Positions 10,524 to 20,177 of a DNA stretch of 37,570 bases are shown here, one piece after another. Made by a program: the position numbers and the translations under genes. Source of the stretch: Stentor coeruleus (taxonomy: Eukaryota; Ciliophora; Heterotrichea; Heterotrichida; Stentoridae); assembly GCA_001970955.1 (NCBI GenBank), contig MPUH01000739.1, forward strand, positions 1-37,570, in the 5' to 3' direction. Below the pieces are notes generated by a model. That model did not search any database. It worked only from the letters and a program-made list of their open reading frames with translations, and was not told the origin of the DNA. Within the stretch, counting starts at the first letter, position 1. Every line of letters begins with the position of its first letter.

Positions 10524-11352
10524 ATTTTATATTTTTTTTTTAGATTTATGGTTGTGGAGGTTGGGATAGAAAATGTGAGGTTTTTTTGGAGGATTATTTG
10601 AGAGCTTTTATGGTGTAAAAGAAATTTTAGGTCGCTTTTATGAATTTTTTGGAGTAAAAATTTGGATTTTTTAGGAATTTTGTGATGGGTAGATAAAAAA
10701 TGTGAAGAATTATGGTTTGGGTCAGGCATTTATAGATAAATTATGATTTTTTTTATTCTGTAGTTTTTTAGATTTTATACTAATCTTGCAATTAAATAAG
10801 ATCTAGTTTAGGTTTTTATTAGTTTTTAGTTGTTATATGAAGTTTGGCTTTGTCATGCGGTAAGACAAGTTAACCATCTTTATCATAATTTTAAAAATTA
10901 TTTAAGTTGTATAAACAAGACTTTCTTATAAAGCAGGAGCTTGCATTCAGTTTCAACTCTAAATATACTATAAACTAATCCTCAAAAAAAACTTTCTTAA
11001 ACTAAACTTATACTAACACCAACAATAAATCCAATTAAAAATTCAAAAACTAAATATGAAACTTTAACACCTAAATGCAAAACTTCATCAATCGTGCAAA
11101 ATACAAGCCATCCTCTCAAAACTTCTCAAACTTAACCTAAAAAATCTCTAATCTCCCAAAAATCCTAAAACCTTTCAACTATTTCTCTCAGTTTCATCTG
11201 ATCCAAAACTGAATCTCCAATTAAATTCTCAAATTTTCAAAATTAAACATCTAAACTCTTTAAATTCCCAAAACTTAAAATCCCCTTAAACTAAATCTTC
11301 CTTAAAAAAAAAATATTCAATATCCTCATATTACATTAATTATAAATATATA
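10524..11352. other. Intergenic region with a sharp GC-skew switch
   Basis: 10561-10740 has 47 G and 5 C (downstream side of the mutase gene). 10981-11340 has 8 G and 85 C (upstream side of the phosphatase gene). A short hairpin, TTGTC/GACAA, lies at about 10855-10873. No gene is seen. Confidence 0.7.
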
Positions 11353-12588
11353 ATGTCAAGAACTCAAAAGTCACATAAATATTTTTCGAACACTCGTCAA
11401 GTTTCATCAAGTCCACGACTATCCGAAGATACTGAAGAAGGGCAAGATTTTCAAAAACCTAATAATTTTATATACACACTAGGTAAAAACTCACCATCAA
11501 ATTCACGTGGAACACTTGCTGGTCCCTGGCCAAGTCAAGGACATAAACCAAGAACTCCAGTATCTCGTCCTAACACAGGTTCTGAAAAAGTCCTTTACAA
11601 ACCAGAATCCCATACACCCAAACCTTCAAATGATATACACCCAGTCCCTTATACTTTTACACCTAATTCTAATATCCTGAGTTCAAAAGGTCAGTCTAAA
11701 AGCGCCAAAGCTTTACCAAAAAAAATTGAAGAACGTAAGCCTGATCTTAATAGCATAGTAACTAGAGTCAAATCATCAGCTGAACCAGCTAAAAAAAAAC
11801 TCGATCTATGTCCTGAAGAGATAAAATCTCGTAGTGAAATGTTTTATCGTGAGCATCTTTTCCAAACTTTCCAAGCACTGAAATTCGTCAGAAACCTCCC
11901 TGCTATAGATATGAGCCAGCTTCGTCAAAAACGTATGAGTTTTCCAAAAAGGCCAGGTTTTGAAGATAAAAAGACCATAATTTTTGATTTAGACGAAACT
12001 TTAGTCCATTGTGTTGATGACCCAAACATGATACCTGATGTCACATTGCCTATAGTTTTCCCTTCAGGTGAAATAGTTAATGCTGGAATAAATATAAGAC
12101 CTTTTGCTAGAGAGTGTTTAACTGAAGCATCAAAGTATTTTGAGATTATTATTTTTACTGCTTCACATAAATGTTATGCTGATGTTGTATTAGATTATTT
12201 AGACCCTAAAAAAGATCTTATACATCATAGGCTGTATAGAGAAAATTGTCTTGTTGTTGAAGGGGTTTTTATGAAAGATTTAAGGATATTTAGTAACAGA
12301 AGGCTTCAGGATTTAGTTATTGTTGATAATGCTGCATATTCTTTTGGATATCATCTTGATAATGGTATTCCGATTATATCATGGCATGATGATCCTTATG
12401 ATCGTGAACTTTATAACTTAATGGACTATTTAAAAATCCTTGCCCAATCTGATGATGTTAGGGATGTCAACAGGCAGATATTCCATTTGAGGACTTTTTA
12501 TGAAGATTATATTCAGGAATTCTTTAAAGGCGATCGCACCAAAGCTTTATCTCCTCGAGCTCGGGCTAGGTCCCCAAAACTCAGTTAA
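11353..12588 (+). CDS. FCP1/SCP-family (CTDSP-like) HAD phosphatase
   Basis: 411 residues. Residues 1-200 are polar and low complexity, rich in Ser, Pro and Lys. The catalytic FCP1-homology domain is about 205-380. It has the DxDx(T/V) nucleophile motif in FDLDETLVHC (212-220), IIIFTASHKCYADVVLDYLD for motif II, and LVIVDNAAYSFG with IISWHDDPYD for the later acidic motif. Family members are Mg-dependent Ser/Thr phosphatases, and the best-known substrate is the RNA polymerase II C-terminal domain. The true substrate here is unknown, since ciliates have many members of this family. The order of motifs resembles CTDSPL2/SCP rather than FCP1 itself, as there is no BRCT domain. No intron is needed, and the stop is TAA. 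Confidence 0.93.
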   Translation: MSRTQKSHKYFSNTRQVSSSPRLSEDTEEGQDFQKPNNFIYTLGKNSPSNSRGTLAGPWPSQGHKPRTPVSRPNTGSEKVLYKPESHTPKPSNDIHPVPYTFTPNSNILSSKGQSKSAKALPKKIEERKPDLNSIVTRVKSSAEPAKKKLDLCPEEIKSRSEMFYREHLFQTFQALKFVRNLPAIDMSQLRQKRMSFPKRPGFEDKKTIIFDLDETLVHCVDDPNMIPDVTLPIVFPSGEIVNAGINIRPFARECLTEASKYFEIIIFTASHKCYADVVLDYLDPKKDLIHHRLYRENCLVVEGVFMKDLRIFSNRRLQDLVIVDNAAYSFGYHLDNGIPIISWHDDPYDRELYNLMDYLKILAQSDDVRDVNRQIFHLRTFYEDYIQEFFKGDRTKALSPRARARSPKLS

Positions 12589-12630
12589 TAAGTGTAGATA
12601 TTCTTCAAATATTTAAATTCCTGAATTTTT

Positions 12631-12826
12631 ATTGCCCTGGTTAAAATATTCGCGACTTTCAAATTTTCAAATTTAATGTCAGGTTAGAAAGATTTAAATG
12701 GACAAATACGAAGTGTTAGNTTTAATATAGAGCTTTGATTGCCCTGGTTAAAATATTCGCGACTTTCAAATTTTCAAATTTAATGTCAGGTTAGAAAGAT
12801 TTAAATGGACAAATACGAAGTGTTAG
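12631..12826. repeat. Direct duplication flanking a single N at the kinase start (probable assembly artefact)
   Basis: 89 nt at 12631-12719 recur at 12738-12826, after the N at 12720 and 17 further bases. The repeated unit contains the kinase start ATG and first codons, so an extra truncated start appears near 12698. Only the second copy continues into the gene. Confidence 0.88.
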
Positions 12827-14931
12827 AACAAGTTGGCAAAGGAAGCTTTGGCGCTGTTACTAAAATACGTAGAAAAAGTGATAAGAAAATCCTGGTTTGG
12901 AAAGAAATTTGCTATGGGAGAATGAAAAATAAAGAAAAGCAACAATTAGTATCAGAAGTTAATATTTTAAGAGAATTTAGACACCCACATATAGTAAAAT
13001 ACTATGATAGAATTGTTGATAAGCCAAATTCAAAGATTTTTATTGTTATGGAATATTGCGAGAAAGGAGATTTGGGGAATTTGATAAAAAAATATAAAAA
13101 GAATAATGAACTTATGAGTGAGGATTTGATATGGAAAATTTTCATGCAAATTTTAATAGCTTTGCAAGCATGTCATAATAGAGAGAATGGGAAAATATTA
13201 CATAGAGATATAAAGCCTGGGAATGTTTTGCTTGATGAAAGTCTTAATGCGAAACTGGCAGATTTTGGCTTGAGTAGAATTATGGGAGAAAATTCAATAT
13301 ATGCTGAAACTAAGGTAGGAACACCATATTATATGTCCCCAGAGCAGATTGCTGATTTAAGATATAATGAAAAGTCTGATATCTGGTCAACAGGGTGTCT
13401 TTTGTATGAGATGACAGCTTTACATCCACCTTTTCAAGCTAAATCCCATGCTGAGCTTGCATCAAAAATAAATAAAGGTTATGTTGATAAAATTCCAGCC
13501 AAATACTCCGACGACCTTCAACGAGTGATATCATGGATGATGTTATTAGACCCTAACAATCGACCATCAGTCACAGAAATCCTCAAACTTCCACAAATTA
13601 CTATAAAAAACAAAGAGAAATCATCAAAGGATGAAATAACTAAGCTAAAAGAATATGAAAGCGAATTAAAAGAAAGAGAAGAAAAAATTAAAAAAGAAAA
13701 AGATGAGCTTCGAAGAAGAGAAGAAGACATACATAGAAGAGAAAGAAAAATCAGGGAAACAGAAAAACCAAAAGACCTCAACAAAACCAAGGATTTAAAA
13801 AGACCTAAAACCCGCTGTGAGAATCGAGAATTCCTAATAAACAATGAAGAAGAAAATAAAAAACAACAAACACCAACACAAAGTCCTTTACAGGACAAAT
13901 CAGCAACAAATTATAAAGAGAAACTTACCCCAAAAAATCAGACAATAGAAAAAATTGAACAACTTAAAGAAAGACTTAGAAGAGAAATCAGTAATGAAAA
14001 ATATCAAGAAAAAAAAATAAATAAAGTTATGGCTAGGGAGAACTATAAAGAGTATAAACAAGAAGAAAATGACATAAGCAAATATGCAATTCTCAAGGAT
14101 AAAGATAAGGAAATTTGTAGAGAACGTCTAGAAAAGCTCCAAAGGGAACGTGAAAATAGCCAAGAGCGTTTAGAACTGCTAAGAAAACTTCAAAAAGGCA
14201 ACTTTCGAGACCAGGAAAACAGCATCCAAAAAGAAAATTTACAAGAAAAAGTCCTTAATATCGATAAAATCCTAAGCAAAGATTGCCTACAAAATAATAG
14301 CCCGATAGTCCCTATACGTAAAACTGAAAAGTCTAATAGCAGAGAAAGGACATCTGAAGATATCTACACAAAAGACAAAATCTTCAATGAAAAACCAAGT
14401 ACCAACGTTAGAGACCGATACAATTTCGATGCATATATAGGAAAAAACAGTCCACAATATAAACCTCTAGAGAAAAACGATACAAATTCTAAAAACATAA
14501 AAAATATTATCTCAATCGAAGACCAAAAACAGAAAAATCTTGAAAGACCTGTTTTATATCCTAATACCGGGAATAGGAAATCTCCAAATACTTCAGCTGA
14601 TAAAGAAAATATTGTTGAAAGGATTAAAGATTCCCCTGTTATCCCTAAAAGGATTTTAAAAGCTGAAAGGGTATTTGAGAATATTGGACAAGATTTAAAA
14701 GCTAGACGTGATAATAGTGCACCTAAGAATTTAGACAGGTATAAGGTTAATAATCAAACTGATGGAAGATCACCAGATAGGAATAATAAAATTTCTCCTA
14801 GTAGAGTAAATGGGGAAAGGAATGATACAGATGGGAAGAGAAATAAGACTCCACCTACAAATGGAAAAAATCTTACACTTAGACCAAATGTTTTTGCTAA
14901 GCCGGTTGATAATAAATTTGTGATAGGTTAG
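12805..14931 (+). CDS. NIMA-related (NEK family) Ser/Thr protein kinase
   Basis: 708 residues. The N-terminal kinase domain is about 4-267: glycine loop GKGSFG (11-16), VAIK-type Lys33 in VWKEI, HRDIKPGN (133-140), DFGLSR (153-158) and an activation segment ending GTPYYMSPEQ. The close sequence pattern (VWKEI, MEYCEKGDL, KADFGLSR-like) is that of NEK2-type kinases. From 268 to the end the protein is very charged and Lys/Glu-rich, with coiled-coil stretches around 275-320 and 430-470, then a disordered Asn/Ser/Lys tail. NEKs act at centrosomes, basal bodies and cilia, and ciliates have expanded this family, so a role in basal bodies or ciliary length is an inference. No intron is needed, and the stop is TAG. 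Confidence 0.95.
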   Translation: MDKYEVLEQVGKGSFGAVTKIRRKSDKKILVWKEICYGRMKNKEKQQLVSEVNILREFRHPHIVKYYDRIVDKPNSKIFIVMEYCEKGDLGNLIKKYKKNNELMSEDLIWKIFMQILIALQACHNRENGKILHRDIKPGNVLLDESLNAKLADFGLSRIMGENSIYAETKVGTPYYMSPEQIADLRYNEKSDIWSTGCLLYEMTALHPPFQAKSHAELASKINKGYVDKIPAKYSDDLQRVISWMMLLDPNNRPSVTEILKLPQITIKNKEKSSKDEITKLKEYESELKEREEKIKKEKDELRRREEDIHRRERKIRETEKPKDLNKTKDLKRPKTRCENREFLINNEEENKKQQTPTQSPLQDKSATNYKEKLTPKNQTIEKIEQLKERLRREISNEKYQEKKINKVMARENYKEYKQEENDISKYAILKDKDKEICRERLEKLQRERENSQERLELLRKLQKGNFRDQENSIQKENLQEKVLNIDKILSKDCLQNNSPIVPIRKTEKSNSRERTSEDIYTKDKIFNEKPSTNVRDRYNFDAYIGKNSPQYKPLEKNDTNSKNIKNIISIEDQKQKNLERPVLYPNTGNRKSPNTSADKENIVERIKDSPVIPKRILKAERVFENIGQDLKARRDNSAPKNLDRYKVNNQTDGRSPDRNNKISPSRVNGERNDTDGKRNKTPPTNGKNLTLRPNVFAKPVDNKFVIG

Positions 14932-15123
14932 GTTTGAGGGAATTGTGATGAAAATTGGAATTTTATTTAGATTATAATGATGTATTTATGATAAAAACTG
15001 TGATAGTAATATTAATGAATTAATTTTTAATGGCGCTCAGAAAAGATGCACTTCTGATGAAAAAAAATATAGCATTTTAGAAAGGGAAAGCCTAAATGTT
15101 TATTGTAGAAATAATGAAAAACT

Positions 15124-15238
15124 AGGGATTAATTATTATTTTCTATAAATGTATCTGCATTATAATCATATATGAATANCAAGAGGGATTAATTATTATT
15201 TTCTATAAATGTATCTGCATTATAATCATATATGAATA
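15124..15238. repeat. Direct duplication around N at 15179 (probable assembly artefact)
   Basis: 55 nt at 15124-15178 are repeated at 15184-15238. Confidence 0.85.
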
Positions 15239-15246
15239 GAATAAGA

Positions 15247-15443
15247 TAATTATTAATTGTATTTAGATTAAAAATAGTATTGAGGTTACTATGATGGATT
15301 TTTGTAACTAAAATAGAGGATATTGTTTAGCCTTATAAATGGATNTAATTATTAATTGTATTTAGATTAAAAATAGTATTGAGGTTACTATGATGGATTT
15401 TTGTAACTAAAATAGAGGATATTGTTTAGCCTTATAAATGGAT
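15247..15443. repeat. Direct duplication around N at 15345 (probable assembly artefact)
   Basis: 98 nt at 15247-15344 are repeated at 15346-15443 with only the N between them. Confidence 0.88.
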
Positions 15444-15978
15444 ATGATTTTTCTTAGAGCCATAGATTTTTGACCGCATCTTTTTTTATTCAGTTAAACA
15501 GAGTCTTTGTTACTTTCATGGTTTTACCTGAGTTGTCTATGCCAAAAAAAAAGATTTACATTTTACACTTTATCAGAATGAACTGATGGCTTGGTTTTAT
15601 AAAATCTTATAATTTTAAATAATTTATGCTAAATAATTATACTGACTCTTAAGTACGCCCTACAAACAAGCATAAGTTTGTCCCATTTTGTTTATTTTTA
15701 CAAGTAATAAGTATTATCTACTTATCAATTCTCTACCTTGTTATCAAAACTGAGTATGTTTAGGATAAAAACCCTTAAATATTCTATTAAAAAATAAAAG
15801 TATTAATATAACCTATAGCCTAAAACCTAAAACTTCAATACAATTAAAACTCTAAACAATTAGCATTTTTTCTATCTAAATCGATATTTTTAAGTTAATT
15901 TCACCAAAAGCATCCACTTATCATAATTAACAGCACAATATTTTTTTCTAATTCGCTAATATCCTTCTAATATTAATA

Positions 15979-16890
15979 ATGGAATCAAATTCTTTACGTT
16001 TCATGGGAAAAGGGGTATCAGGTAAGCTTTTCAAAGGTCTTCCTCATCCTCATTCTCTATCAACCCAACTTGAACCTCCTCCAAACCCTGAGCCTAATCT
16101 CAAAAAAGATCCAAACGAAATTTTTCAAGACTCCTTAAGACAATACACTCCAACTCAATCTAAAACCCTAGAAGATAAACCTATAGAAAAAAAGAAACCA
16201 CTACAAATCCATATAAAAAGCTTTAGTGCAATAACAAGCAAATATTCACAATTACATCCAATACCTTATAAAAGGTTTCCAATAGTCCCAGAAAACTACG
16301 ACCCATCCGGTATAACAATAAAATCCGTATTATCAGAAAATGCTTACGACAAAAAAACACTTTTCCCATCATTGTCTAGTACAAAAGCATTAAAAAGTCA
16401 GCCTTTAATACTATCAAAAAAACCTAAACCCAGTATAGAAAAGTCCCCAAGTCCATCTCCTTGGACTTATTCTCCTAATTTGCCTAGTTCCCAATCTGCG
16501 ATAATATTTCATAAACCCCCTGATGCAAAAAAAAATCTTAGAAATCCTTTCGAACCTTTTGTAAATGATGATGATGATTCTACCCCAGGACCAGGTGAAT
16601 ATGATATTCTTAAACCTAATATACATGAACGACCTTCAGCAGTATTTGCTAAGTCTACACTAGACCGGTTTGGTAAGCCTGTTGATTGTTATTCGATAAG
16701 TCCAGTCCCTTCAGCATTTCTAAAAGGGAGGGTTAGGAAAAAAGCTGAAAAAATCTTGGAAATCATACCGAAAAACATGAAAAATACTAATAAAAACAAT
16801 TATAGGCCGGGGTTAAAAAGAGAACTGGGACATGATAAAGAGAAAAATAATATTGGTGGAGCTAAAAACAATAACCGGCCTTTTTGCTGA
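15979..16890 (+). CDS. Pro-rich protein with a sperm-tail PG-rich (STPGR/SHIPPO-like) motif
   Basis: 303 residues, Pro/Ser/Lys-rich and largely disordered. Around residues 199-208 it has STPGPGEYDI, followed by PSAVFAKSTLDRFG. This matches the STPGR repeat core (PGPGxY then a Phe plus basic residues), found in proteins that line ciliary or cortical microtubules. A weaker PNxPSSQSAIIFHK stretch lies upstream. Only one clear repeat is seen, so family assignment is moderate. A link to cilia or cortical microtubules is an inference from the family. The gene is single-exon and ends in TGA, one of the pieces of evidence that TGA is a stop here. A small plus-strand gene starts 61 nt downstream. Confidence 0.75.
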   Translation: MESNSLRFMGKGVSGKLFKGLPHPHSLSTQLEPPPNPEPNLKKDPNEIFQDSLRQYTPTQSKTLEDKPIEKKKPLQIHIKSFSAITSKYSQLHPIPYKRFPIVPENYDPSGITIKSVLSENAYDKKTLFPSLSSTKALKSQPLILSKKPKPSIEKSPSPSPWTYSPNLPSSQSAIIFHKPPDAKKNLRNPFEPFVNDDDDSTPGPGEYDILKPNIHERPSAVFAKSTLDRFGKPVDCYSISPVPSAFLKGRVRKKAEKILEIIPKNMKNTNKNNYRPGLKRELGHDKEKNNIGGAKNNNRPFC

Positions 16891-16951
16891 TATATTACTT
16901 TTATTAAAATTATTATATATGAGTTAGTAGTAAAAATGGTGTTTATATATA

Positions 16952-17167
16952 ATGGGTATTACTATCAGTCTAGATCAACAGAGGTTTAGACATAAAAGGT
17001 CGGTAGCAATTGCTTGTAAAGATAATTTTGAAGAGTGGAACCTACCTGATTACGAAATTTTTCGACTCTCGAAGGTCAAAACTGCACAACCAGAACTGAA
17101 GCCTTTAACAAAAAATGATTTGTATATTAAAAGGATTCGAACACTAAAAACACAAGCATGTCAATAA
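16952..17167 (+). CDS. Small hypothetical protein, putative N-myristoylated
   Basis: 71 residues starting MGITISL, which fits the N-myristoylation pattern (Gly2, small residue at position 6, no charged or aromatic residue at position 3). The rest is basic and without membrane helices. It ends with TAA. The family is not recognised. The reading frame is open throughout and base composition is coding-like (more GC than the flanks). The last 63 bases lie inside a segment duplicated around an N, which makes a second, start-less copy of the 3' end at 17172-17237. It might instead be a 3' piece of a longer gene, but no upstream frame joins it through a 15-nt intron. Confidence 0.55.
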   Translation: MGITISLDQQRFRHKRSVAIACKDNFEEWNLPDYEIFRLSKVKTAQPELKPLTKNDLYIKRIRTLKTQACQ

Positions 17168-17237
17168 GGTNTTAACAAAAAATGATTTGTATATTAAAAG
17201 GATTCGAACACTAAAAACACAAGCATGTCAATAAGGT
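17105..17237. repeat. Direct duplication around N at 17171 (probable assembly artefact)
   Basis: 66 nt at 17105-17170 are repeated at 17172-17237 and contain the 3' end of the 71-residue gene. Confidence 0.88.
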
Positions 17238-17376
17238 TATTTATATAAACTTTTATATATTCAAATCTTGTTTATCTTATTTGGAAATGATCTTTAAAAT
17301 CTTCAGTGNAGGTTATTTATATAAACTTTTATATATTCAAATCTTGTTTATCTTATTTGGAAATGATCTTTAAAAT
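17234..17376. repeat. Direct duplication around N at 17309 (probable assembly artefact)
   Basis: 67 nt at 17234-17300 are repeated at 17310-17376. Eight unmatched bases and the N lie between. Confidence 0.85.
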
Positions 17377-18378
17377 TTATTCCTCCCATTTAGATAAGGG
17401 GATTATAAGGATATTTTATATGAGTTTAAGGAAGTAAATTTTTTATGATTAAGATATTAATAGTTTATAACAGTGTTGGTTTTATGAAGGACATAAAGTA
17501 AGGATACAATTTGGATAGGTACATCTCTTCTACCCAATCAAATATAAATGGAAACTTGGTTAAAATCTAGTTGAAAATATGCTGTAAAGAGATCATGAAA
17601 AGTTAGAGTTGCTACTGGATAGTAAAAATGTATATAATGTGTGCAGATAAGAAGATATGAGTTAATTTTTATAGTAAATTAAAAGGAATTAAGAATTTTA
17701 TAGGCGAGTTATAATTAAAAAAAAATTGTTATAATTTGCTGACTTAAAGTACATAGAAAGAAGTATTATAAAATATAAGCTTAAAAAGTTTTAGAATAAA
17801 ATAAATTTACAAAGCATGAAGTCTTAGACAAATTAACCATATAAAATATATTGTTAAATAATAAATATATGCTAGTGTATATCCTAACTCAAATAAAAAA
17901 GGATAAATATTAGTTTAATTTTCATGTCTCTAATTATTTTCTTAAGCATATATTCTCATCTCAAACCCCATTAATTTCATTATAAATCATCTTAAAATAA
18001 AACTTATATCCTTATATCATCTATATTCTACTCTAAAAAATTATATAGAACATCAGAATTTTCATAGATCAATCCACAAGGAAAACTGTTTTCTTTGACG
18101 ATTTTTTCTATGTTACTGATTTGAGAGTTAATTTGTATTGATATTAGATATTCGTCTTGATATTTTCATTAATAAAACTTGAGTTTTCTTTAAGATTGGG
18201 TCAAGTTTTACATGAGACTTTATAAAAAGCTTTGGGAGTATTTATTTAGATTTTAATATTCAGTATATCTGACTATATATTATATTCATATTAAATTTAA
18301 TCCTAATACATCTTAAAGTCCATGTATCAAAAAATAATCCCATAAAACTCATGCAATTTACTCTTACCTAAAAAGAAT
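17377..18378. other. Intergenic region between convergent genes, no standard-code gene seen
   Basis: This lies between the 3' ends of a plus-strand and a minus-strand gene. A plus-strand frame from 17420 has many TAA/TAG but no TGA and reads as protein-like if TAA/TAG are taken as Gln (see findings). The rest is AT-rich with no recognised RNA gene or repeat. Confidence 0.5.
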
Positions 18379-19011
18379 TTATGTAGTATGTGCGAGGATT
18401 TCCTTAATAAGTACTTTATAAAAGTCCACTCTTCTCCTCAAGCCCATATTAATAAAAGTTTTTGGTATCGAACCTTTCGAATCTGCATACGCTAAAGCAA
18501 CAACATGGCATTGTCCATTAAGTTTTTCACAAAAGTGTAATGCATAATTAACTTCAGCCCTTATAACATCTGGTCTTATAGGTTTTTCAGGGTGTTCAAC
18601 AGAAGTTTCAATAAGTGCAAAAACATCATCACTAACTTGTAATTTGATTCCAAAATACAATATGTCTCTAGGTGATACACCAGGTATACCAGCATCTATA
18701 AGTTCATATCGTATTCTTGTAATATCAGAGTATTCTTTAAAAAGCTTATGTTCACGAACAAGGTCAGGATTTAGTGAATTGTGTATATCTCCTAGGTTCT
18801 TATATATGAAATCAAGGACTTGGTTTGGGGAACGAGGGATAAAAAACTCAATTTTTAATATGTCGAGACCACTTGGAGAATGACGTCTGTAAGCTGCAAG
18901 TTCTTGAGAATTCTCATAAACCTCCCAAGAACTCATGTCTCCTAACATTGACACAGCTTCTTCGTATGCGGCTTCTGACTTGCTCATATAAGCTTCAACT
19001 TCACTGTCCAT
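18379..19011 (-). CDS. START-domain (StAR-related lipid transfer) protein
   Basis: 210 residues, nearly all one START domain: SSWEVYENSQELAAYRR near the N-terminus, then FIPRSPNQVLDFIY, SPRDILYFGIKLQ (the usual SPRD motif), IRAEVNYALHFCEKLNGQCH, and the C-terminal helix with SIPKTFINMGLRRRVDFYKV. START domains carry one lipid (sterol, phospholipid or ceramide) in a hydrophobic pocket. The ligand cannot be told from sequence. There is no signal peptide or membrane helix, so it is probably a small cytosolic lipid-transfer or lipid-sensing protein, like the minimal STARD4/5 group or PCTP. No intron is needed. It is divergent from the next gene with 245 nt between the starts. Confidence 0.9.
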   Translation of the reverse strand: MDSEVEAYMSKSEAAYEEAVSMLGDMSSWEVYENSQELAAYRRHSPSGLDILKIEFFIPRSPNQVLDFIYKNLGDIHNSLNPDLVREHKLFKEYSDITRIRYELIDAGIPGVSPRDILYFGIKLQVSDDVFALIETSVEHPEKPIRPDVIRAEVNYALHFCEKLNGQCHVVALAYADSKGSIPKTFINMGLRRRVDFYKVLIKEILAHTT

Positions 19012-19256
19012 TTATTTTTTTTGATATAAATTCTCCTTTTTAGTGGGGTTATGGATTCTGTTGAATAGATTAAAAGAATTTTCTTATAGGAATTTTTATA
19101 CAACTTGTGAATTAAAATTTTATTTTAAAATACAGTAATTATAATGAAATGCTTACTGTTGTATAATAGTAGATAATTTATGTTGTTTGTATTAATACCT
19201 ACAACTAGATCTTTGAAAATTTTGTATTTAAATTCAATTTATCATAATTATTATTA

Positions 19257-20177
19257 GTGATAATAATGAACTCTAATTTTAGAAATATCCTCATGTTGGA
19301 ATCTTTAGGAAGTGTATGCTTTGTAGGTCTTTGCATTTCTGGACTTTACACTGTAACTTATTTATCCCAACTAGTAAGAGTTTATTATCAGAAAGCTATT
19401 AGCCCAAATGAACTCATCAACAATTTCTCAAAGTACAAAGATGGGGAAGTCTTGGTTGCAGGGCCAATATGCAGTGTAGATAAATCAATAAAGGAAGTTT
19501 TTAAGCATGAATATATAGAAACAACATATTATACTACCCAAAAAAACACTTCAACTCAAACCCAAGTATTTTTTACTTAGATTTCAAATTTTTTTCTAGG
19601 TCATTCCAAAGAAATCCTTGTAAAACCTCATCCAGGGACTATATTTTACATACAATTTTCACAGGAAATCACCCGGCCAACCTTAAAACAGAAGCTCAGA
19701 CAAGCTTTAGAAGTACCTCTGATATTTATCAAGTTTATTATAGGTATAGACACAGAATACGGAAAAGAAAAAAAGAATTTTAAACTTGAACATGGAGAAA
19801 GGGTTTTTATTCTTGGAAAAGTATCAACTTACAACAAACAAATTTCATTAAATCCTTCACTAATTACACAAGATATTAATATTCGGGTTATTGAAGCTAT
19901 GAAAAAACTAACGAAAAGCCTTATTCTTCCTTGTATTTTTGGAATTGGGCTACTTGCTGCGAGTTTTTTTATTAAGAAACTTGAAAAAAATAAATCAAAT
20001 GGGACGATTTTAGCAAAATTAGATTCAAAATGTGCTGTTTGTCGCTCGAATATGTATGATTGTATTATTAAGCCTTGTATGCATTTGTGCTTATGTAGAA
20101 ATTGTCTAACTACAGTTACCCGATGTCCTTTGTGTCGTGAGTTGATAGTTGATCGGGTTTTGATCTTTTGTTTATAG
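19257..20177 (+). CDS. MUL1/MAPL-like membrane RING E3 ubiquitin ligase
   Basis: Two exons, 19257-19565 and 19581-20177, joined across a 15-nt intron in phase 0, giving about 301 residues (human MUL1 has 352). The order is: N-terminal hydrophobic helix (SVCFVGLCISGLYTVTYL); a central GIDE/BAM-like domain containing ELINNFSKYKDGEVLVAGPI, then after the intron a YIQFSQEITRP-like stretch and GERVFILGKVST; a second helix (LILPCIFGIGLLAASFF); and a C-terminal C3HC4 RING beginning CAVCRSNMYDCIIKPCMH and ending CPLC. This topology is that of MUL1, which sits in the mitochondrial outer membrane with the RING in the cytosol. Plant SP1 in the chloroplast envelope has the same plan. Mitochondrial location here is an inference. 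Without splicing the protein would stop before the RING. Confidence 0.9.
19566..19580 (+). other. 15-nt intron in the MUL1-like gene
   Basis: GTATTTTTTACTTAG supplies an in-frame TAG if retained. Removing it joins TQTQ to ISNFFLGHSK and continues to the second helix and RING. Confidence 0.92.

Larger units (their letters stand above)
14932..15978. other. Intergenic region with two N-flanked duplications and a possible GTPase relic
   Basis: The first 150 bases are G-rich and C-poor (downstream of the kinase), and the last 200 are C-rich and G-poor (upstream of the next gene). Two duplications around Ns are listed separately. A minus-strand fragment with an Arl-like P-loop lies at about 15455-15600 (see findings). 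No intact gene or RNA gene is recognised. Confidence 0.55.

Noticed and set aside
10850..10880. Possible small RNA with a TTGTC/GACAA hairpin
   Set aside because: The stem is only 5-6 bp, with no box motifs, T-loop sequence or terminator.
13518..13898. Long minus-strand frames opposite the NEK kinase tail, and similar ones opposite the mutase and DnaJ genes
   Set aside because: They are Ser/Leu/Phe-rich shadows of Lys/Glu-rich or Gly/Phe-rich coding sequence, with no independent support.
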